A stretch of 14,627 nt of DNA from Arcobacter sp. UBA7394 (GTDB lineage Bacteria; Campylobacterota; Campylobacteria; Campylobacterales; Arcobacteraceae): contig DKNG01000084.1 of NCBI GenBank assembly GCA_002470185.1, positions 1 to 14,627 on the forward strand, given 5' to 3'. Shown piece after piece: positions 1 to 7,644 of the stretch (position 1 is the first letter of the stretch; each line of letters opens with the position of its first letter). Both the position numbers and the translations under genes were made by a program. The notes beneath the pieces were generated by a model, which saw nothing but the letters and a program-made list of their open reading frames with translations, had not been told where the DNA came from and did no database searches.

Positions 1-183
1 AACTACTCACAAGTAAGAGATTTATTTAATTTAATGAGTGATTATCAAAAAGAGCAGTTATTTAATAATATTGCTGAATCAATGGGTGGAGTACCAAATG
101 AGATTATTCAAAGACAATTAGCTCATTTTGAAAAAGTATCTGTTGATTATTCAAATGGAGTTAAAAAAGCTTTAGATAAGTAA
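1..183 (+). CDS. katA: Catalase, C-terminal end (partial)
   Basis: The frame is open from base 1 to a TAA at 181-183 and gives the last 60 residues of a protein whose start lies left of the window. The segment matches the C-terminus of clade-3 haem catalases: an LMSDYQKEQLFNNIAESM stretch, then GVPNEIIQRQL and a closing AHFEKVSVDY segment. That is the NADPH-binding/helical tail, so the haem-binding and catalytic residues are outside the window and cannot be checked. The enzyme converts hydrogen peroxide to water and oxygen in the cytoplasm. The next gene begins 10 bp after the stop, so the two are very likely co-transcribed. The family call is firm; the symbol katA is by analogy with Campylobacter. 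Confidence 0.9.
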   Translation, partial: NYSQVRDLFNLMSDYQKEQLFNNIAESMGGVPNEIIQRQLAHFEKVSVDYSNGVKKALDK

Positions 184-193
184 AGGATAAATT

Positions 194-673
194 ATGATTT
201 CAATTACACAAGATGAAGAAAAAAGATATGAGCAATTACAATTAATGGCACTTGATTTTGCAAGAGTTGGAAATGTAATTGAATTATCACGAATGATAGA
301 AGCTGGATTGAGTATTGATTTATGTGATAACAAAGGTAATAGCTTAATAATGTTAGCTTCATATCATAACCAAGAAGAAATGGTCTCTTTTTTAATAAAA
401 AATGGTGCCTTAGTAGATAAAAAAAATGATAGAGGACAGACACCCTTAGCTGGTGTTTGTTTTAAAGGATATTTGAATATTGTAAAACTATTAGTTGAAA
501 ATGGTGCAAATAAATATGAAGATAATGGCTTAGGAGCTACTCCTGTAACTTTTGCTTCTTTATTTGGTCATGAAGATATTGTTTTATATCTTACAAAGAA
601 AAAACCAAAAAAGATTTATTCTTTTTTATCTTCAATAATTTTATTTATAAAATCTCTAAAATCAGATAAATAA
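194..673 (+). CDS. Ankyrin-repeat protein paired with catalase
   Basis: A 159-residue protein, ATG start, with an AAAGGA ribosome binding site just after the catalase stop. Residues 14-137 form about four ankyrin repeats; the best are at 46-78 (LIMLASYHNQEEMVSFLIKNG), 79-111 (TPLAGVCFKGYLNIVKLLVENG) and 112-137 (TPVTFASLFGHEDIVLYL). There is no signal peptide; the C-terminal 20 residues (about 140-159) are hydrophobic and basic and could be an amphipathic or membrane-touching helix. Known for the family: catalase-linked ankyrin proteins occur in Pseudomonas (AnkB, downstream of katB) and Campylobacter jejuni (Cj1386, next to katA), and Cj1386 has been implicated in haem delivery to catalase. 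By context and size this is probably the same kind of protein, so I infer a cytoplasmic role in making active catalase. The terminator at 697-720 ends the unit. Confidence 0.85.
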   Translation: MISITQDEEKRYEQLQLMALDFARVGNVIELSRMIEAGLSIDLCDNKGNSLIMLASYHNQEEMVSFLIKNGALVDKKNDRGQTPLAGVCFKGYLNIVKLLVENGANKYEDNGLGATPVTFASLFGHEDIVLYLTKKKPKKIYSFLSSIILFIKSLKSDK

Positions 674-696
674 ATATATTAAATTATATACAAAAA

Positions 697-720
697 CTAA
701 GCTTTTAGCTTAGATTTTTT
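697..720 (+). terminator. Rho-independent terminator after the catalase/ankyrin unit
   Basis: CTAAGCT (697-703), a TTT loop, and AGCTTAG (707-713) form a perfect 7-bp stem followed by ATTTTTT. It lies 24 bp past the ankyrin stop codon and is oriented correctly. An A-tract at 692-696 faces the T-tract, so it may work in both directions, but there is no minus-strand gene here to need it. Confidence 0.8.
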
Positions 721-734
721 GGTTAAAGTATAAA

Positions 735-790
735 TATAATAGTTTAAAAATTCATTTTGTATTATTTTTTAATAAAAAAACAAATATAAT
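735..790 (+). promoter_or_regulatory. Candidate promoter(s) for the 820-2036 gene pair
   Basis: Two exact TATAAT hexamers lie after the terminator, at 735-740 and 785-790. The second is 29 bp before the GTG start at 820 and is preceded by T- and A-tracts, which fits the sigma-70 promoters of Campylobacterota, where a -10 box plus periodic AT-tracts replaces a clear -35. In DNA this AT-rich such matches also arise by chance. The 146-bp gap 674-819 otherwise holds only the terminator and I see no small ORF in it. Confidence 0.45.
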
Positions 791-819
791 GTAAATACAT
801 AATTTATATAGGCTTTAAT

Positions 820-1308
820 GTGATTCTAAATAAAGAGGTTTCTTGGTATCTTGCCTTATTATTAATGATACCTTTAATAATAATTATTTTTAAAATAGTT
901 GATTACGCTACATATTATACTATTGGTGTTACAGGTACATTAATACTTACTTGTTACTCACTATTCTTTTATATGCGTAGAAACTATAAATTTTTTTATA
1001 AAACAATAATACTATTTTATATATGTTCAATCTTGGGGGCTTTTTTAATTGGTTACCTAAACGCGACATGGCCAGTATTTTTGATGATTGTTTTCCTTTG
1101 GATTATATTGTCTATAACTTCAAAACTCAATTCAAGAGGTTATGAGATAAATGAAAAAATTCATTTTGAAGAACAAAATATAAAAGGACTTAAAAAGATT
1201 TTTGCAGTGCCTACTCGAATAAATGAAAATAAATTACTTATTATTGATTTATTAATTGAGTTGGTTTTCATTGTACTTTGTTTATATTTATATAATCTAT
1301 TTAGATAA
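820..1308 (+). CDS. Hypothetical membrane protein, five predicted helices
   Basis: I do not recognise this family. The 162-residue product has hydrophobic segments at about 9-27, 32-52, 57-80, 84-99 and 139-161, so it should be an inner-membrane protein with five helices. Between helices 4 and 5 lies a polar, basic stretch (about 100-138, including RGYEINEKIHFEEQN) that is probably cytoplasmic. The start is GTG at 820: the ATG two bases earlier is followed at once by TGA. The upstream AGG is a weak ribosome binding site. The next gene starts 11 bp after the stop with its ribosome binding site touching this stop codon, so the two form a transcriptional pair and may act together. No catalytic motif or transporter signature is visible. 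Confidence 0.65.
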   Translation: MILNKEVSWYLALLLMIPLIIIIFKIVDYATYYTIGVTGTLILTCYSLFFYMRRNYKFFYKTIILFYICSILGAFLIGYLNATWPVFLMIVFLWIILSITSKLNSRGYEINEKIHFEEQNIKGLKKIFAVPTRINENKLLIIDLLIELVFIVLCLYLYNLFR

Positions 1309-1319
1309 AAAGGTTTTTT

Positions 1320-2036
1320 ATGAAAAAATTAGAGTTTAAATCGAAGATTTTAGATGATGAACTAAAAAGCGAAATATATTTAGCTTTGGATAAAAACTTT
1401 TTTTATAATAATCGAATTATAAATGATAAAAACAATGAGCAAAAAAGAATTGTAGTAAAAGCAGAACCTCACAAATGTGTTAATTTCTCGGAAGATGAAG
1501 TAAGGCCTGAAATCGATCATCTTAGTAATGTTTTATTTCATGGAATTGGAATAGATAATGATCTTATAATTCAAGAAGAAGAGTATTTACTTTTGGATGA
1601 AGAAGATTCAAAATCTTTAGAAAAATTCTTAAAAAAAGCTGCTAAGTATTTAAATAATAAATATATAAATCATAAGTTTGATAATGAATATACATTTGAT
1701 AGTTATCATAAAGAAAAACATAAAGAAAAGAGATTCTTTTTAAAAAAACTAAAAGAAAATTCTTGGCTAAGTGAACTTATATTTACTGATAAAGATGAAG
1801 GTCATTTATGTTTAACAGAAGTTTTTAAAGTTTCAAAAGATGATAAATCTTTTCTTTATTTTTCATATGGAACATCTAGTGATTATGAGTATATAGTTAA
1901 GTATGATGATGATATAAAAGAAGAAGTCGAATCAATGTTTTATGAAAAAGACGAAAATGTTAATATTTATTTGATTCCTATTGCTTTTGCTTTAATAATA
2001 ATTGCCATATTAACTTACTATTTATTTATAAACTAA
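1320..2036 (+). CDS. Hypothetical charged protein with C-terminal membrane anchor
   Basis: Family not recognised. The 238-residue protein begins with ATG, with AAAAAGG at 1307-1313 as ribosome binding site. Residues 1-215 are soluble and rich in Lys, Glu and Asp, with a basic helix-like stretch at about 128-145. Residues 216-237 are a single hydrophobic segment (IYLIPIAFALIIIAILTYYL) ending at the stop, giving a tail-anchored layout with the bulk of the protein in the cytoplasm. Two cysteines (53 and 164) sit in HKC and HLC contexts, but a metal site cannot be claimed from that. It follows the five-helix membrane protein by 11 bp, so a joint membrane complex is a reasonable guess. The 65-bp gap to the aconitase-like gene has no terminator, so read-through into that gene is possible. 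Confidence 0.65.
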   Translation: MKKLEFKSKILDDELKSEIYLALDKNFFYNNRIINDKNNEQKRIVVKAEPHKCVNFSEDEVRPEIDHLSNVLFHGIGIDNDLIIQEEEYLLLDEEDSKSLEKFLKKAAKYLNNKYINHKFDNEYTFDSYHKEKHKEKRFFLKKLKENSWLSELIFTDKDEGHLCLTEVFKVSKDDKSFLYFSYGTSSDYEYIVKYDDDIKEEVESMFYEKDENVNIYLIPIAFALIIIAILTYYLFIN

Positions 2037-2101
2037 ATAATAATTTATTAACCAAACTTTTGCTATTTTATTATTTATATAAGTAATAAAAGGAAAATAG
2101 T

Positions 2102-4600
2102 TTGAATAATTTTATAAATAATTTCGAGTTTGCAGGACATACTTACTTTTATTACGATCTAAATAAAGTTTTTGATACCTATCCTGCTTTAAAAAAACTC
2201 CCTATTACTTTAAAATTACTATTAGAATCTAATCTTAGAAATGCAAAAGATTCTGAGTTTAACACTATCATTGATACATTTATTTCGAGAAATAATTATA
2301 GACAAATAGACTTCTATTCATCAAGAGTAATAATGAATGATTTTTGTGGAATTCCAGCGCTTGTTGATTTAGCTTCAATGAGACAATGGGCAAAAAACAG
2401 TAATGAAGATGTAGAAAAAATAAATCCTCAATTAATGCTTGACTTAGTTATTGATAACTCTTTTGATACTTCTGAAAAAGAGATAAATCGTAATGCTCAA
2501 AGATATAAGTTTGTTAAGTGGGCTCAAAATACTTTTAAGAATATTTCAGTTATCCCTCCATCTTCTACTATTTTTAATCAAGTAAATTTAGAATATTTAT
2601 CTACAATGATTAGTGCAAAAAATATTGATAATAAAATATATCTTTTCCCTGAATCAATTGTAGGAACTGATTCTCATTCTAGTATGATTAATGCTTTAGG
2701 AGTATTAGGTTTTAAAGTTGATAATATTGAAGTTGAATCTACAATTTTAGGATCAAATATTACTTTTGACCTACCAGAAGTTTTAGGAATTAATATTAGT
2801 GGTTCTCTGGTTCAAGGTGTTAGTGTAAATGACATTTCACTAGGGTTAAGTAACTTACTAAAAGGTTTAGATCTAACAAATAAGTTTATTGAATTTTATG
2901 GGGATGCTTTACGAAATATATCTATAGAAGATAGAGCTATTTTATCCCAGGTAGTAAAAGAGAATAAAGCTCGATGTGCTTATTTTATAATAGATGAAAA
3001 CACGATCTCTTTTGTTGAAAAAACAAGAGGGGTTGATGCAAGTTTAATTAAAACTTATTATGAAAAACAGCGTATTTATAACTCTTCTTATGAACTAGTT
3101 TACGATGAAAATATATCTTTTGATTTATCACAAGTACGACCTATTATCTCAGGACCTAAAAGAGTTGAAGATAAAACTTCTATTTGTAATATAACTTCTA
3201 AACTAGACTCTTTTAAAAATGGAAATTTTGTAAAAGATAATGATATCGTTTTATCTTCTATTTCTTTCAATAAGAATAATTCAGACTTAACTTTATTGGT
3301 GCAAGCAGGATTAATAGCTAAAAAGGCTGTTATTTTAGGTATGTCTATTAATTCTAATATTAAAAAAGTATTATCTCTTCAATCATCTTTTCATAAAATG
3401 TATTTAGAAAAGTTAGATTTATTGCAGTATTTTGAAAAATTAGGTTTTCAGATCACTTTTGAAAATAATAGAGAAGATGAATTAATAGAACGAGTATCTT
3501 TAGATATAGAAAAATTTAATCTTAATGTCTCTTCTTTAAATTTTGGAAATGATGATTTTTCTTCAACAAAATATAAACAAATTAAATCTAACTGGACATT
3601 ATCACCAGCTTTGATTATTGCTTTTTCTTTACGAGGTAATTTAAATATTGACATCACAAAAGAAGCTATTTGGGCTGATATATATTTAAGTGATATTTGG
3701 CCAAGTATTGTTGAGGTAAATGATCAATTAGAAAAATTAGATTCTTCAGTTTATGCAGACCTTTATAAAAATATTTTTGATGGTAATGAATACTGGCAAA
3801 ATATTCAATATAATGAGTCCAATACATATCAGTGGGATGAAGATTCAACTTATATCCAAGGCTCAAAATTTTTTACTAAGATTGAGTCTAACTCAATTAA
3901 TATAGAAAATGCAAAGATATTAGCAATTTTGGATGATTCTATTTCTACTGAGTATTTATCACCTCTTGGTCAAATTCCTTCATACTCCCCAGCTGCTGTT
4001 TATTTAGAATCAAAAGGTCTAAAGCCAGATGGCTTTAATACTTTTGCCAATAGGCGAGGAAATGCAGAAATTATTGAGAGAGGAACGCTGTCTAATATAA
4101 AACTGCGAAATAAAATGGTTCTACCAAAAGAGGGTGGATATACTAAAGATTTTGAAACAGGAGAACTTTTATCAATTTTTGAATTTGCTCAAAATATGAA
4201 AGCTGAAAATCGAGCTTTAGTATTATTTGCTGGAGAAAATTATGGAATAGGTGAATCAAAAGATTGGGCAGCAAAAGGAACTAAACTTCTAGGTGTAAAT
4301 GCTGTTATTGCAAAATCTTTTGATCCTATTCATAAATTAAATTTAATTAAAATGGGAATATTACCTTTAGAGTTTATTGATGATGATATTAATACTTTAA
4401 GTCTAAAAGGAAATGAATTTATTTCTATTCGCTCAAATACGATCATTACTAATGCAAAAATAAATTTAGAGATACAAAGAGAAAGTGAAATAATTACAAT
4501 TACTCTTCAATCAACTCTTGACTCTAATGAAGAAATTACATATTATAAAAATGGTGGGGTTTTATCTTATCTTTTAAAAAACATCTTAACAAAAGAGTAA
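2102..4600 (+). CDS. Aconitase A-like protein lacking Fe-S ligands (probable pseudoenzyme)
   Basis: The 832-residue protein follows E. coli AcnA (891 aa) from end to end, including the C-terminal swivel domain (about 600-832, WAAKG and NLIKMGILPLEF). TTG start at 2102 with AAAAGGA at 2088-2094. Canonical aconitases convert citrate to isocitrate on a [4Fe-4S] cluster held by three cysteines. By my alignment from memory, the SCTNTSNP motif reads SFNKNNSDL here (Cys to Asn390), and YGCTTCIGNS is replaced by a cysteine-free stretch at 450-460. The only cysteines are 82, 292 and 362, none at ligand positions. Also changed are VIDHS (His to Asn119), NRNFEGR (both Arg, to Asp484 and Thr489), TTDHIS (to TEYLS, 616-620) and GSGSSRDW (active-site Ser to Glu718, Arg to Lys720). 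GTDSH (188-192) and RRGN (651-654) are kept. Catalysis is therefore very unlikely; RNA binding, as by apo-aconitases and IRP1, is an inference. The frame is intact. Confidence 0.85.
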   Translation: MNNFINNFEFAGHTYFYYDLNKVFDTYPALKKLPITLKLLLESNLRNAKDSEFNTIIDTFISRNNYRQIDFYSSRVIMNDFCGIPALVDLASMRQWAKNSNEDVEKINPQLMLDLVIDNSFDTSEKEINRNAQRYKFVKWAQNTFKNISVIPPSSTIFNQVNLEYLSTMISAKNIDNKIYLFPESIVGTDSHSSMINALGVLGFKVDNIEVESTILGSNITFDLPEVLGINISGSLVQGVSVNDISLGLSNLLKGLDLTNKFIEFYGDALRNISIEDRAILSQVVKENKARCAYFIIDENTISFVEKTRGVDASLIKTYYEKQRIYNSSYELVYDENISFDLSQVRPIISGPKRVEDKTSICNITSKLDSFKNGNFVKDNDIVLSSISFNKNNSDLTLLVQAGLIAKKAVILGMSINSNIKKVLSLQSSFHKMYLEKLDLLQYFEKLGFQITFENNREDELIERVSLDIEKFNLNVSSLNFGNDDFSSTKYKQIKSNWTLSPALIIAFSLRGNLNIDITKEAIWADIYLSDIWPSIVEVNDQLEKLDSSVYADLYKNIFDGNEYWQNIQYNESNTYQWDEDSTYIQGSKFFTKIESNSINIENAKILAILDDSISTEYLSPLGQIPSYSPAAVYLESKGLKPDGFNTFANRRGNAEIIERGTLSNIKLRNKMVLPKEGGYTKDFETGELLSIFEFAQNMKAENRALVLFAGENYGIGESKDWAAKGTKLLGVNAVIAKSFDPIHKLNLIKMGILPLEFIDDDINTLSLKGNEFISIRSNTIITNAKINLEIQRESEIITITLQSTLDSNEEITYYKNGGVLSYLLKNILTKE

Positions 4601-4614
4601 AAAACTCTTTTGTT
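4588..4614. terminator. Hairpin between convergent genes, possible two-way terminator
   Basis: AACAAAAGAG (4588-4597) and CTCTTTTGTT (4605-4614) form a perfect 10-bp stem around a 7-base loop. The loop starts with the aconitase-like TAA stop (4598-4600), and the outer end of the right arm overlaps the histidine kinase stop (4613-4615). There is no separate T-run beyond the stem, so termination strength is uncertain, but the position between convergent genes fits a shared terminator. Confidence 0.55.
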
Positions 4615-6817
4615 ATTGAGAGTTACTATTTGAGATTGGAATAGTTATTTTAAATTCCATACCTTTATATTCTTCATTATTAATTTTCTCTTCAATATTG
4701 TAAGCATCAATTGCACCCTTTAATCGCTCTTCGACAATTTGTTTAGACATATACAAACCAATACCAGTTCCTTGACTTTGGTGTTTAGTCGTGAAATAAG
4801 GTTCGAATACTTTCTCCAAAATATTCTCAGGAATCCCACCTGCAACATCTCTTACTAAAATTACAACATTATTCATATATCTCTTAGTATATATTTTTAA
4901 GTATTGTACTTCTTGGTGCTTATTATCATAGGCATCTTTTGTATTATTTATTAAGTTTAATAATATTTGAATAAGTTCATTTTTTATTCCATAAATTTCA
5001 TAATTATTCTCTATATCAATATCAATTTTTATATCAGAATTTTTTAGAGTTGCTTTTGAAAGTTGAGTAGTTTTATCTACTATTTCACTAACAAAAAAGT
5101 ACTCTTTGTTTTTACTGTTTTTGAAATAGTTAGAAAAGTCTTCAATTGTTTCAGATAAATAATTTGTAGATTTTAATATACCATCTGCAAACTCGCTAAA
5201 GTCTTCGTCATTAAGTATTCCAAACTCTTTTTTCAATTTTAGTCCAGTTGCTGAAGACGTAATAACTGATAATGGTTGTCTCCATTGATGGGCAATATTC
5301 CTTAGCATTTCTCCCATTGAAGCCATTTTTGACTGCTGGAACATTATCTGATCTTTTTCTCTTAATAATTGCTCTTGTTCTTTAAGTTTTGTAAAGTCTG
5401 TAAATACTGCTATATAATTTACAGCTTGATGTGATTCATCATAAACAGTATTAATAGTAAGCCATTGAGGAAAAATTTTACCTGACTTTGTTCTATTAAT
5501 AATCTCACCTTCCCATAAACCTTTTGTGGCTAAGGTTTCCCATAATCTTTTATAAAATTTTATTGAATGGGTATTAGATTTTAGTAAGTTTGAATTTTTA
5601 TTAAGTACTTCTTTTTCCTCATAGCCTGTAATTTGTTCAAAGGCTTTATTTACGGATAAAATTTTCCCATTCAAATCTGTAATAAAAATACCTTCTTTAG
5701 TATTTTGATAAATTGTATGTGCTTGTTTTAATTTTTTTTCTGCTTGTTTTCTTTTTGTAATATCAAATACTAATGAATATAAAATTTTCTTGTTTTTAAA
5801 TTTAATGGGTCCTGCATAAACTTCAACATCAATAACTTTCCCTGATTTAATTTTATGTTTAAAGTTAAAACAATCTCGCTCTTCATTTTTAGCTAATGCC
5901 ATCTCTTTTTTTAACTCTTCAGAAGATAGTGTATTGATTTGAGTTATATCTAGTTTTTTTATTTCACTATGTGTATAACCATAAAATTTTTGAGCTGCTT
6001 TGTTTGCTTTTATAATATCTCCACTATCTGGACATACTAATAAAACTGGAATCTTATTTGCTTGGAAAAGTTTTTTATATCTTTTTTTACTCTCTTTTAT
6101 TTCATTTTTATAATCTATTTCTTTTGTTATATCTCTTGAAATTCCAAGTATCCCATATAATTCATTGTTTTTATTTATTAAAGGAGATTTTTGTGTTAGT
6201 AATAATGCTTTGTCTAAATTAGGATAATCTACCCATTCTTTATTTGTATTAGATACTTTTTCTTCTAATATAATTTCATCCATTTTTCTGAATTTATTTG
6301 CATATTTCTTAGGAAATAATTCATAATCATTTTTCCCAATAATTTCTTCTTTATTTAATCCTACAAAATTACAGAAGGCTTCATTACATCCTATGTAATT
6401 AAAGTCTAAATCTTTATAGAAAATTAAATCTATTGCGCTGTCTAAAATATTTTCAGTTTTTTCTTCTTGTTCTTGAAGAATAATACTTGAATCATATTTG
6501 CAGATACCAATTATTTTATTGTTATATCTGATATATGTATCATTCCAAGTTTGGTAGTTACCTAAGGCATCTTTTATTCTAAAATTTATTTGATTTTGTT
6601 TTTCATTAGGAGTAGTTAACTTATTATATAATTTTTTTTGATCGTTTTTATGTAGTAATTTTGAAAAGTCATCAAAATTATTTAAATTAATTTTTTGTTT
6701 ATAATTTAATATTGTATGAATATCTCTGTGCCAGTTAATAGTTTGATCTTCCACGTTTATTTCATAAACTAGATCACTTGAAGTCTTCATAAAAAAATCT
6801 AATAAGTTATTGTCCAC
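4613..6817 (-). CDS. Soluble multi-PAS sensor histidine kinase
   Basis: A 734-residue kinase with no signal peptide or membrane helix, so it senses something in the cytoplasm. Four PAS units follow each other: about 1-105 (divergent), 119-232 (with a PAC-like GILGISRDITKEID), 242-357 (LVFDITKRKQAE) and 361-480 (GIFITDLNGKILSVN, FTDFTKLKEQE). A short coiled coil (475-500) leads to the H-box MGEMLRNIAHQWRQPL with phospho-acceptor His510. The ATPase domain shows an N-box (NLINNTKDA, 621-629), a G1-type DVAGGIP (657-663), FEPYFTTK (671-678) and GTGIGLYM (683-690), so the kinase looks complete. No receiver domain or response regulator gene is near, making it an orphan; the ligand or cofactor of the PAS units cannot be read from sequence. 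GTG start at 6817, with AAGGG five bases before it. It lies 90 bp downstream of the permease gene with no clear terminator between. Confidence 0.92.
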   Translation of the reverse strand: MDNNLLDFFMKTSSDLVYEINVEDQTINWHRDIHTILNYKQKINLNNFDDFSKLLHKNDQKKLYNKLTTPNEKQNQINFRIKDALGNYQTWNDTYIRYNNKIIGICKYDSSIILQEQEEKTENILDSAIDLIFYKDLDFNYIGCNEAFCNFVGLNKEEIIGKNDYELFPKKYANKFRKMDEIILEEKVSNTNKEWVDYPNLDKALLLTQKSPLINKNNELYGILGISRDITKEIDYKNEIKESKKRYKKLFQANKIPVLLVCPDSGDIIKANKAAQKFYGYTHSEIKKLDITQINTLSSEELKKEMALAKNEERDCFNFKHKIKSGKVIDVEVYAGPIKFKNKKILYSLVFDITKRKQAEKKLKQAHTIYQNTKEGIFITDLNGKILSVNKAFEQITGYEEKEVLNKNSNLLKSNTHSIKFYKRLWETLATKGLWEGEIINRTKSGKIFPQWLTINTVYDESHQAVNYIAVFTDFTKLKEQEQLLREKDQIMFQQSKMASMGEMLRNIAHQWRQPLSVITSSATGLKLKKEFGILNDEDFSEFADGILKSTNYLSETIEDFSNYFKNSKNKEYFFVSEIVDKTTQLSKATLKNSDIKIDIDIENNYEIYGIKNELIQILLNLINNTKDAYDNKHQEVQYLKIYTKRYMNNVVILVRDVAGGIPENILEKVFEPYFTTKHQSQGTGIGLYMSKQIVEERLKGAIDAYNIEEKINNEEYKGMEFKITIPISNSNSQ

Positions 6818-6839
6818 TTTTTCCCTTAATATTATTTCC

Positions 6840-6858
6840 TATTGTAAATAATACAATA
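6840..6858. repeat. Small dyad upstream of the histidine kinase
   Basis: TATTGTA (6840-6846) and TACAATA (6852-6858) form a 7-bp dyad with a 5-base spacer, 23 bp before the kinase start. It could be an operator or a weak RNA hairpin in the leader. In AT-rich DNA a dyad of this size is not significant on its own, and no known regulator matches it. Confidence 0.25.
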
Positions 6859-6907
6859 ATAAAGTATATATTGCAAGATAAAGACGATTAATAATTATTG
6901 TTGTGAA

Positions 6908-7642
6908 TTAAAAAGTTTTGTATATCATAGTTATTAATATAATAGTATTTAATAAAAGAATGTATTTTTTATATGAGTTTGAATGAACATTATTTTTTAC
7001 TTTTATTCCAAAGTAAACTCCAATTAATGAAGCAATTCCTACTGTGGCACCTTCAATATACATCATATGTCCATTTAAAGATAAGGAAGTAAATCCTGCA
7101 ATTGATGAGAACATTACAAAAAATAGTCCTAAAGCAGTAGCTGCTTTAAGATCATATCTCATAAATCCTAGTAGAATTGGTGTTAAGATTATAGAGCCAC
7201 CAACTCCAATACTCATTGCAATCATACCTGTAAAAAATCCAATAATAAAAAGAATAAATTTATTATGACTTTTTGTTGGTTCATCATTTTGTGCAGGTGA
7301 AATGAAGATTTTTACAATAGCATATACTAAAATAGCTATAAAAATATATTGTAGTGTTTCATTAGATACATTAGAAACAATAAATCCACTTTGTAAACCA
7401 CCAACAAAACCACCAATTCCAATAATTAATCCATCTTTTATTACATTGGTAACTTTTCTTGAGTTAAGGAAAGAGCCATAAACAGATGAGAATACCATCT
7501 GCATAATAGAAATAGCAACGGCTTGTTTCATTACAAAACCAGCAAGCAATAACATTGGAACAAGAATCATTCCTCCTCCAATGCCAAAAAAACCTGATAA
7601 AAAACCAGTAATAATTCCAAATGCTGCTAGTTCAAAAATCAA
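6908..7642 (-). CDS. TauE/SafE-family membrane permease
   Basis: A 244-residue inner-membrane protein with about seven to eight hydrophobic segments, the usual size for TauE/SafE (formerly DUF81) permeases. It has the family's internal duplication: the glycine-rich SGFFGIGGGMILVP at 16-29 is echoed by MIAMSIGVGGSIILTP at 140-155. Known members export sulfite, sulfoacetate or related organic anions, or import them; substrate cannot be assigned here. The start is TTG at 7642, two bases past the cysE stop, with an AAGAGA-like ribosome binding site inside cysE, so it is translated from the same message. Placement right after serine acetyltransferase suggests, but does not prove, a sulfur compound as cargo. 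It is the last gene of the operon. Confidence 0.88.
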   Translation of the reverse strand: MIFELAAFGIITGFLSGFFGIGGGMILVPMLLLAGFVMKQAVAISIMQMVFSSVYGSFLNSRKVTNVIKDGLIIGIGGFVGGLQSGFIVSNVSNETLQYIFIAILVYAIVKIFISPAQNDEPTKSHNKFILFIIGFFTGMIAMSIGVGGSIILTPILLGFMRYDLKAATALGLFFVMFSSIAGFTSLSLNGHMMYIEGATVGIASLIGVYFGIKVKNNVHSNSYKKYILLLNTIILITMIYKTF

Positions 7643-7644
7643 AA

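Noticed and set aside
204..443. Minus-strand open frame of 79 codons opposite the ankyrin gene
   Set aside because: It is antisense to a clear ankyrin-repeat gene; its hydrophobic composition is what the reverse of AT-rich coding sequence gives, and it lacks a family match.
3448..3866. Two minus-strand open frames inside the aconitase-like gene
   Set aside because: Both are opposite a continuous 832-codon frame with clear homology and no motifs are seen in them.
2102..4600. Sequencing error or frameshift as the cause of the missing aconitase motifs
   Set aside because: Alignment on both sides of each lost motif stays in one frame, and the changes are single substitutions or small local differences spread over the whole protein.
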